Below, one piece after another: positions 58,168 to 64,000 of a stretch of DNA of 64,000 bases (the first letter of the stretch is position 1; every line of letters starts with the position of its first letter). Location: the NCBI RefSeq assembly GCF_007993865.1, contig NZ_VIUH01000017.1:1-64000 (forward strand). The letters are read 5' to 3'. The notes beneath the pieces are model-generated. The model worked only from the letters and a program-made list of their open reading frames with translations, had not been told where the DNA came from and ran no database searches. This DNA comes from Pseudomonas sp. SJZ079 (GTDB lineage Bacteria; Pseudomonadota; Gammaproteobacteria; Pseudomonadales; Pseudomonadaceae). The position numbers and the translations under genes are program-made.

Positions 58168-59829
58168 GTGTTCCGCCAAGCCGATGTCTCGCGACTGCTT
58201 ATTCTGGCAACCGACCCCGACTGGGTGAGGGTGCTGGATAAGCTGTTGGCCGAGCAGCCGGAACCGGTTTGGTTATGTGTCGCCAGCAGCTGGAACGATG
58301 CCCCGCGAATGTTTCGCGAGGAGTTGCCCGATCTGCTGTTTGCCACCCCCGAGTGCCTGCCCGCCGCCGGTCAGTGCCCGTTGTCGCCGATCCTGCTGCT
58401 CGACACGGCGCCGGCCCGGTTACCGGCCGATATCGACGACTGGCTGGCGCGCGACAGCCTGAACGCCGAGGTGCTGCAGCGTTGCATGCATTACCGGCAG
58501 CAACTCTTGGCCCTTCAGTACCTGGCGACCCAGGATTCGCTGACCGGCATCGTCAATCGCCAGGGCTTCCAGGCGCAGTTGCAGCAGCGTCTGCAGGTGA
58601 AGCGTGGCCGCGGCCTGCTGCTGGGCTATCTGGACCTGGATAACTTCAAGCATGCCAATGACAGCCTCGGGCATCGGGCCGGCGACGAGCTGATCCAGCA
58701 GGTGGTCGAGCGACTGCAACAGGTGCTCGAACCGCAGGATCTGCTGGGCCGCATCGGCAGTGACGAATTCGCCCTGTTGCTGGATGTCAGCGCTGCGCCG
58801 ACGCGGATCGAGGTCCTGCAACAGGCCCTGCTGGATGCGCTGGCCGAGCCCTACTGGATTCAGGGTGAGAGTCTGTCGCTGGGTTGCAGCCTGGGCCTGG
58901 CCTACAGCCGTGCCGGCGAGGACGCCGATGCACTGCTGTGGCACGCCCACGTCGCCATGCAGCAGGCCAAGAGCCGCCAAGGCTGCACCTGTCATCTCTA
59001 TGATCAGCGCATCTCCAGCGAGGTACGGAGTCTGGTCGACCTGGAAGGCGAGTTGCGCCGCGCCTTGCGCCGTGACGAGCTGGAGCTGCATTACCAGCCG
59101 CGTCTGGACTTGGCCAGTGGTGAGGTCGTCGGCCTCGAAGGGCTAGTGCGCTGGCGTCACCCGCACCGGGGCCTGCTCTATCCCCTGGACTTCATCCCCT
59201 TGGCCGAGCAGTGCGGGCTGATCGTGCCCCTCGGTTACTGGGTCATCGCCCGAGCCCTGGAGGACGCGCGCTGGCTGAGCGAGCGCGGCCTGACCCTGCA
59301 TATGGCGATCAACCTGTCCTTCAGCCAGTTTCAGGACAGCCAGTTGCTGCCCACCGTGCAGCGACTGATTGCCGGTTCCGGGGTCGACGCCCGCTGGCTG
59401 GAGTTCGAGCTCACCGAAACCGCGGTGATGCAGCGCAGTGAATATGTGCTGGACACCATGCAGGTGCTCGGCGAACTGGGCGTGCGCTTCGCCCTGGATG
59501 ACTTTGGCACCGGCTTCTCTTCCTTCGTGCATATCGCCAGTCTGCCGATCGCCTTGCTCAAGCTGGACAAGAGCTTCGTTTCCGGCATGCACGTGCGGCC
59601 GGATCAAAGTCGACTGGTCAACGCCATGATCAACCTGGCGCGCAACCTGGGCCTGGAAGTGGTGGCCGAGGGCGTGGAGACGCAGGCCGAGCTGGAGATG
59701 CTCGAGCGGTTCGGCTGCGACCAGGTGCAGGGTTATTTGATCAGCAAGGCCTTGCCACTGCGCGAGCTGGAGCGTTTTCTAGCCCTGCGGCAGAGCCACC
59801 CAGCTGTCCTGGCCACGGCGTTGAATTAG
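58168..59829 (+). CDS. GGDEF-EAL cyclic-di-GMP phosphodiesterase, ProE-like (copy 1)
   Basis: A 553-residue soluble protein. The N-terminal part (about 1-105) resembles a receiver-like fold without the usual phosphorylation aspartate context. A GGDEF-type domain (about 115-285) has the altered motif GSDEF at 197-201, so cyclase activity is doubtful. The EAL domain (about 295-545) has EGL at 324-326 instead of EAL, but the other catalytic residues are intact (NLSFSQFQ, ELTETAV, LDDFGTGFSS, LKLDKSFV, VVAEGVET, GCDQVQGY). It probably degrades c-di-GMP; the neighbourhood matches ProE (PA5295). The start is GTG after TGGAGG. Confidence 0.9.
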   Translation: MFRQADVSRLLILATDPDWVRVLDKLLAEQPEPVWLCVASSWNDAPRMFREELPDLLFATPECLPAAGQCPLSPILLLDTAPARLPADIDDWLARDSLNAEVLQRCMHYRQQLLALQYLATQDSLTGIVNRQGFQAQLQQRLQVKRGRGLLLGYLDLDNFKHANDSLGHRAGDELIQQVVERLQQVLEPQDLLGRIGSDEFALLLDVSAAPTRIEVLQQALLDALAEPYWIQGESLSLGCSLGLAYSRAGEDADALLWHAHVAMQQAKSRQGCTCHLYDQRISSEVRSLVDLEGELRRALRRDELELHYQPRLDLASGEVVGLEGLVRWRHPHRGLLYPLDFIPLAEQCGLIVPLGYWVIARALEDARWLSERGLTLHMAINLSFSQFQDSQLLPTVQRLIAGSGVDARWLEFELTETAVMQRSEYVLDTMQVLGELGVRFALDDFGTGFSSFVHIASLPIALLKLDKSFVSGMHVRPDQSRLVNAMINLARNLGLEVVAEGVETQAELEMLERFGCDQVQGYLISKALPLRELERFLALRQSHPAVLATALN

Positions 59830-60122
59830 CTCTAAATCGGCACTTACAGGTCGTTTTCGGGTGTTCTGTCGAGGAAATATCCTCCCCCGCATGATGTCGC
59901 TCACAGGATGCGCCGAACGCGCTGGTCAGCAGGCTCGGCACTTGCTTAATTGGGCGACGATTTAGGCTCAGCTCGCGATGTTCGGCGAATGACGCTTGCA
60001 GTCGTTAGCCAGAGCCCTCGCGCGGAGACGCGCACGCAGACGCAAGAGGTACCCGCGGGTGCTCGCTGCCGTCTCGCGGACAAGGGGCCGGCCTGTATTG
60101 ACCATGACCACGGGGAGGTCGC
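59830..60122 (+). other. 293-bp gap between the two GGDEF-EAL genes
   Basis: No gene longer than a few tens of codons is supported here. There is no terminator at the end of the first gene that I can see, and no good sigma-70 or sigma-54 promoter. The last 40 bases hold GGGGAGGTC, the ribosome site of the second gene. A near-direct repeat of GACGC-type sequence occurs at about 60020-60045. Confidence 0.4.
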
Positions 60123-61796
60123 TTGTCCGCGCCGCTAAAACCTTTGCGCCTGTTGCTGCTGGCCGACGATCCGGTTTGGCTAAAACTGTTGCAACAGCAC
60201 CTGGCGAGCCTGGACGGCGGCCTGTCGCTGATCACCGCACCTTCCTGGGCGGTCGCCAGCAGCCTGTTCGATAGCCCGAACAATGCCGTGCTGCTGAGCA
60301 CCCCGCAGCACCTGCCTGTGCACGGCAGCTGTGCCTTGCCGACGATCCTGCTGCTGGAGCAGGAGCCCGTCGAGCCGCCGCCCGGGGTCAGCGACTGGCT
60401 GGTACGCGATCAGCTGTCCGCCGATCTGCTGCGCCGTTGCCTGCGCTATGCACGGGAGCAAGGTCGGCTGAAAGAGACCCTGCAGCGCCTGGCCGAACAG
60501 GACGTGCTGACCGGCATCGCCAACCGTCAGGGCTTCCAGACCCTGTTGGCCGCGCGCCTGGCCGAATGCAGTGGGCAGGGACTGACCCTCGGCCATCTCG
60601 ATCTGGACAACTTTCGCCTGGCCAACGATGCCCTCGGTTACCAGGCCGGCGATCGCTTGATTCTGCAGGTGGTGGCTCGGCTCAAGGGGGTATTGCAAGA
60701 GGGCGACCTGCTCGCCCGTCTGGGCAGCGATGAGTTCGCTCTGCTGCTGGACACCCGACACGCGCCACGGCGCGTCGAGCAACTGGCCGAACGCATCGGC
60801 GAGGTGCTCAGCGAACCCTATTGGATCGATGGCGAAAGCCTGTTGCTCGGCAGCAGCCTGGGCCTGGCCCAGGCCAGGGAAGATGCGGGGGTCGATCCGC
60901 TGATGTGGCACGCGCATATCGCCATGCAGCAAGCCAAGAGCCAGCAGGGCTGCAGCTTCCATGTCTACGACGAGCGACTCAATCGTAGCGAACGCAGCCA
61001 AGCCGAGCTGGAGGGCGAGCTACGTCGGGCGCTACGCCGCGACGAGCTGGAATTGCACTATCAACCCAGGCTGTGCCTGCACAGTGGGCGCATCGTTGGG
61101 CTGGAGGCGCTGGTGCGCTGGCGCCATGGCGAGCGTGGGCTGCTGGCGCCGAATGCGTTCGTGCCGCTGGCCGAGGAAAGCGGGCTGATCGTGCCGCTCG
61201 GCTACTGGGTCATGTCCCGTGCCCTGCGCGACATGCAGTGGTTATCCGGGCGCGGCGTGCCGGCGTTGCACATGGCGATCAACCTGTCGTTTCGCCAGTT
61301 TCAGGACAGCCAGCTGGTGCCGACGCTCAGCCGTCTGATCGATGAGCGTGGCGTCGATGCCCGGTGGCTGGAGTTCGAGCTGACCGAAACGGCGGTGATG
61401 CGCCGTAGCGATCAGGTACGCCAGACCATGCTGGCGCTCGGTCGCCTCGGTGTGCGCTTCTCCCTGGACGATTTCGGCACCGGTTTCTCCTCCTTCGTGC
61501 ACCTGAACAACCTGCCAATCAGCCTGCTGAAGATCGACAAGAGCTTCGTCGGCGGCATGGGCGAGCGCCCGGAGGACTGCCAGTTGGTGCGGGCGATGAT
61601 CAACCTGGCGCACAACCTCGATCTGCATGTGGTCGCAGAGGGCGTGGAAAGCGCCGAGCAGCTGGCCTTGTTGCGCCAGTTCGGCTGCGACCAGGTGCAG
61701 GGCTATCTGATCAGCAAGGCGCTGCCGTTGCATGAATTGGCAGGTTTTCTGCTGTCGAGCCTGCGTCAGCCACAGCAGGGCCTGCCCAACCCGTAG
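60123..61796 (+). CDS. GGDEF-EAL cyclic-di-GMP phosphodiesterase (copy 2, tandem paralogue)
   Basis: A 557-residue paralogue of the upstream protein with the same three-part layout. Its cyclase motif is also GSDEF (201-205), but the phosphodiesterase motif is canonical EAL (328-330, in LEALVRWRHG), and the remaining catalytic residues are present (NLSFRQFQ, ELTETAV, LDDFGTGFSS, LKIDKSFV, VVAEGVES, GCDQVQGY). Large stretches of the EAL domains are identical between the copies, whereas N-terminal domains differ, so the inputs probably diverged. The start is TTG, preceded by GGGGAGG, and gives MSAPLKPLRLLLLADDP. The alternative is a later start inside the N-terminal domain. Confidence 0.88.
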   Translation: MSAPLKPLRLLLLADDPVWLKLLQQHLASLDGGLSLITAPSWAVASSLFDSPNNAVLLSTPQHLPVHGSCALPTILLLEQEPVEPPPGVSDWLVRDQLSADLLRRCLRYAREQGRLKETLQRLAEQDVLTGIANRQGFQTLLAARLAECSGQGLTLGHLDLDNFRLANDALGYQAGDRLILQVVARLKGVLQEGDLLARLGSDEFALLLDTRHAPRRVEQLAERIGEVLSEPYWIDGESLLLGSSLGLAQAREDAGVDPLMWHAHIAMQQAKSQQGCSFHVYDERLNRSERSQAELEGELRRALRRDELELHYQPRLCLHSGRIVGLEALVRWRHGERGLLAPNAFVPLAEESGLIVPLGYWVMSRALRDMQWLSGRGVPALHMAINLSFRQFQDSQLVPTLSRLIDERGVDARWLEFELTETAVMRRSDQVRQTMLALGRLGVRFSLDDFGTGFSSFVHLNNLPISLLKIDKSFVGGMGERPEDCQLVRAMINLAHNLDLHVVAEGVESAEQLALLRQFGCDQVQGYLISKALPLHELAGFLLSSLRQPQQGLPNP

Positions 61797-61826
61797 GCTG
61801 GGGCAGGCGCATACGCTCAGCTCAGC

Positions 61827-63206
61827 TTAGGTAAGGCAGGCTTGCTGCTGCGGCGGGTGCAGCAGGCGTGCGCTCTTCCATTCGAAGCACAGGGTCAGGC
61901 CGATGGCCGCGCAAGCCAGGCCGCCGGCCAGGCCCCACCAGACGCCGATGGCTCCCCAGCCCAGCGGGAAGGCCAGCAGCCAGGCCAGCGGCGCGCCGAT
62001 CGTCCAGTAGCAGGCGAGGCCGACGTAGAAGGTGGTCTTGGCGTCCTTCAGGCCGCGAATCGCGCCCATGGCGATGGTCTGGATGCCGTCGAACAGCTCG
62101 AACCAGGCGGCAATCGCCAGCAGGCTGACGGCCAGGGCGACTATATCGCGATAGGCCGGGTCGAAACGCTCGAGAAACAGTCCGACCACCCACTCCGGCA
62201 GCAGCCAGAACAGCGTGGCGAAGCCGAGCATGCAGGCGGCGCCCATGCCGATGCCCAGGCGTCCGGCGCGGCGCGCTTCGAGCAGGCGGCCGGCGCCGTA
62301 GTGCTGGCCGATACGGAAGGTCACCGCGTAGGACATGCCTACCGGCACCATAAAGGCCACGTACACCGACTGGATGGCGATCTGGTGCGCGGCCAGTTGG
62401 GTGCTGCCGAGCGCGCCCATGCTCAGCGCGGCGAAGGCGAACAGGCCGGCTTCCACTGCATAGGTGCCGCCAATCGGCAGGCCCAGGCGCAGCAACTCCT
62501 TCAGCTCGGCCCAGGCCGGGTGCAGCAGGCCGCGCTGCAGCGGGTAGGCGGCGTAACTCGGGTGGCGCATCACATGCCAGGCCAGCAGCAGGGCCATGGC
62601 GTTCATCACCAGGGCGGTGACCAGGCCGATGCCGGCCAGGCCTAGCGGCGGCAGGCCGAACCAGCCTTTGATCAGCGCATAGTTGAGAACGAAATTGGCC
62701 AGCGCCCCGCCGATGCTGATGGCCATCACCGGGCCGGGCCGGCCGATCGCGCTGGTGAAACCGCGCAGGGCCATGAAGCTCATGTAGCCGGGCAGGGCAA
62801 ACAGCAGGCTGGAGAGAAACGGCATGGCGCGCTCGACGTTCGCCGGGCTCTGGCCAAGGTGCTTCAATGCCGGCTCCAGATTCCACAGGATCAGGCCGGC
62901 GAACAATGCCAGGCCCCAGCCCAGCCATAGGCCGTTCTGGGTCAGGCGGGTAACCCCGGCGCTATCGCTGGCGCCGTGACGAATCGCCACCAGATTGCCG
63001 ACCGCGGCGATCACTCCGACGCAGAAGATCGACACGAAGGAATAGCTCGCCGCGCCCAAGCCGCCGCCGGCCAGCGCCTCGGGGCCGAGCAGGCCCATCA
63101 TCACGGTGTCGGTGAAGACCATGAGCACGTGCGCCAGTTGGGCGGCGATCAGCGGGCCGGCCAGGCGCAGGATGGCGTTGAATTCGTCGCGAAGGGTAGA
63201 GGTCAT
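61827..63206 (-). CDS. MATE-family multidrug/Na+ efflux transporter (NorM-like)
   Basis: A 459-residue inner-membrane exporter with about 12 helices. Features include the start MTSTLRDEFNAILRLAGPLIAAQLAHVLMVFTDTVMMGLLG, read over the first two helices, and the internal repeat-like LPIGGTYAVEAGLFAFAALSMGALGSTQLAAHQI. The family exports cationic drugs and dyes in exchange for sodium or protons. It is divergent from a LysR gene that may regulate it, the pairing I recall at PA5294-PA5293. Substrate not determinable. Confidence 0.93.
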   Translation of the reverse strand: MTSTLRDEFNAILRLAGPLIAAQLAHVLMVFTDTVMMGLLGPEALAGGGLGAASYSFVSIFCVGVIAAVGNLVAIRHGASDSAGVTRLTQNGLWLGWGLALFAGLILWNLEPALKHLGQSPANVERAMPFLSSLLFALPGYMSFMALRGFTSAIGRPGPVMAISIGGALANFVLNYALIKGWFGLPPLGLAGIGLVTALVMNAMALLLAWHVMRHPSYAAYPLQRGLLHPAWAELKELLRLGLPIGGTYAVEAGLFAFAALSMGALGSTQLAAHQIAIQSVYVAFMVPVGMSYAVTFRIGQHYGAGRLLEARRAGRLGIGMGAACMLGFATLFWLLPEWVVGLFLERFDPAYRDIVALAVSLLAIAAWFELFDGIQTIAMGAIRGLKDAKTTFYVGLACYWTIGAPLAWLLAFPLGWGAIGVWWGLAGGLACAAIGLTLCFEWKSARLLHPPQQQACLT

Positions 63207-63345
63207 GATGAGTCTGACTCAGTTACGCAGCATGCTCGATGTTTTTCAACGAGCGGAAAGTAGCGCTATTCTTGGCGGTTCGTAGCATCCGCACAAAGGG
63301 AAAAAAACGATGCCAGACGTGATTAATACTCATGGATAAACCTCA

Positions 63346-64000
63346 ATGAATCGCCAGTTGCCAGCGCTCTATGCCCTGCGCGCCTTCGAAGCCGCGGCCC
63401 GGCACTGCTCGTTCACCCGCGCGGCGGACGAGTTGTCGATCACCCAGAGCGCGGTGAGCCGGCATGTGCGCACCCTGGAGGAACATTTCGCCTGCCGCCT
63501 GTTCGAGCGGCGCGGGCGTAGCCTGCAGCTGACCGAGTCTGCGCGCATGCTGCTGCCCGGCTTGCGCGATGGCTTCGATGCCTTGGCGCGCGCCTGCGGC
63601 AGCTTGCAGGCCGAGGATGCGACGCTGCGGCTGAAGGCGCCTTCGACCCTGACCATGCGTTGGCTATTGGCGCGGCTGTCGCGCTTTCGCCTGCAATACA
63701 GCGACATCGAGGTGCAACTGACCAGTGCCTGGATGGACGTGGACAAGGTGGATTTTCTACATGAGCCGTTCGACTGCGCGGTGTTGCTTGGCAGCGGCGA
63801 TTTTCCCGAGGACTGGGACAGTGCCGAACTGTTCGGCGAATGGCTGATTCCGGTCTGCGCGCCCGAGGCGACCGCCGCAGGGCCTTGGGATTTACTGCGG
63901 CTGCAGGGCGCCGAACTGCTGCATCCGACTCCGGATAGGCGTGACTGGCGGCAGTGGCTGCAGGCCATGAACCTGCTTGAGCAGGTGCCGATCAAGGGCG
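63346..64000 (+). CDS. LysR-family transcriptional regulator, 3' end missing
   Basis: The first 218 codons of a GcvA-like LysR regulator; the gene runs off the right edge, and the family is usually about 300 residues. It starts MNRQLPALYALRAFEAAARH and contains the helix-turn-helix FTRAADELSITQSAVSRHVRTLEE, split over residues 22-45. The start of the effector-binding domain follows (LRLKAPSTLTMRWLLARLSRF). It is divergent from the MATE exporter gene across 140 bp, which suggests that it controls that gene or itself. Confidence 0.88.
   Translation, partial: MNRQLPALYALRAFEAAARHCSFTRAADELSITQSAVSRHVRTLEEHFACRLFERRGRSLQLTESARMLLPGLRDGFDALARACGSLQAEDATLRLKAPSTLTMRWLLARLSRFRLQYSDIEVQLTSAWMDVDKVDFLHEPFDCAVLLGSGDFPEDWDSAELFGEWLIPVCAPEATAAGPWDLLRLQGAELLHPTPDRRDWRQWLQAMNLLEQVPIKG

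Noticed and set aside
59940-59960. Possible sigma-54 promoter (GGCACTTGCT) before the second GGDEF-EAL gene
   Set aside because: The GG and GC elements are not ten bases apart as sigma-54 requires.

Overview
The window is a 64 kb stretch of GC-rich chromosome from a Pseudomonas sensu lato (Gammaproteobacteria), most like the P. aeruginosa lineage. The evidence is protein-level recognition of several lineage markers (Crc, AlgC, PauC, PauR, DadA/DadX, OxyR-RecG, SpoT). Gene order from the glycolate genes to the right edge also runs in the order I remember for P. aeruginosa PAO1 PA5356 down to PA5293. No rRNA, tRNA, CRISPR array, prophage, insertion sequence or plasmid gene was seen. This is core chromosome with a few accessory insertions and many small inverted repeats.

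Layout. 1-2519: the end of a glycerate operon (ttuD, pyk). 2544-12114: glycolate/glyoxylate cluster, with the regulator GlcC divergent from glcDEF-glcG-glcB-glcA. 12214-14108: two rubredoxins and rubredoxin reductase. 14296-17435: an HU protein, two small unknown genes and an HDOD signalling protein. 17526-20535: oxyR-recG. 20634-27496: a YeeZ-like epimerase, ridA, spoT, rpoZ, gmk, yicC, rph and a small membrane protein. 27557-30818: crc, pyrE, a DUF4124 protein and argB. 30846-36040: a long form of algC, dut, coaBC and radC. 36098-40034: a peptide-binding protein, rpmB-rpmG, a haloalkane dehalogenase and a cupin. 40057-47694: polyamine/omega-amino acid catabolism (aminotransferase, pauC, an MFS carrier, a MocR regulator, a DUF1127 peptide, a PuuB-like oxidase). 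47869-52858: D-alanine catabolism (lrp, dadA, ridA-like, dadX), pauR and cytochrome c5. 52983-57991: an acetyl-CoA hydrolase-like enzyme, xpt, a repeat array and rep. 58168-64000: two tandem GGDEF-EAL proteins, a MATE exporter and a LysR regulator cut by the window edge.

How the genes work together. GlcDEF oxidises glycolate to glyoxylate. GlcB condenses glyoxylate with acetyl-CoA to malate, while TtuD and pyruvate kinase belong to the alternative glyoxylate-carboligase/glycerate route, so two routes for glyoxylate use sit side by side. The global catabolite-repression protein Crc is encoded in the same window, and A-rich Hfq/Crc-type target motifs lie just before glcA and before the HU gene. 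Polyamine and D-alanine catabolic genes converge on GABA, pyruvate and glutamate metabolism.

The most notable non-genic signals are paired GlcC operators, a tandem triplicated ~76-bp repeat whose stems covary and whose last copy overlaps the rep stop codon, an inverted repeat between the MocR and DUF1127 genes, and an 866-codon algC with an apparent second start. I did not find a convincing wholly new system. The candidates closest to that are the triplicated terminator-like repeat, the MocR/DUF1127 pair and the tandem phosphodiesterase paralogues.
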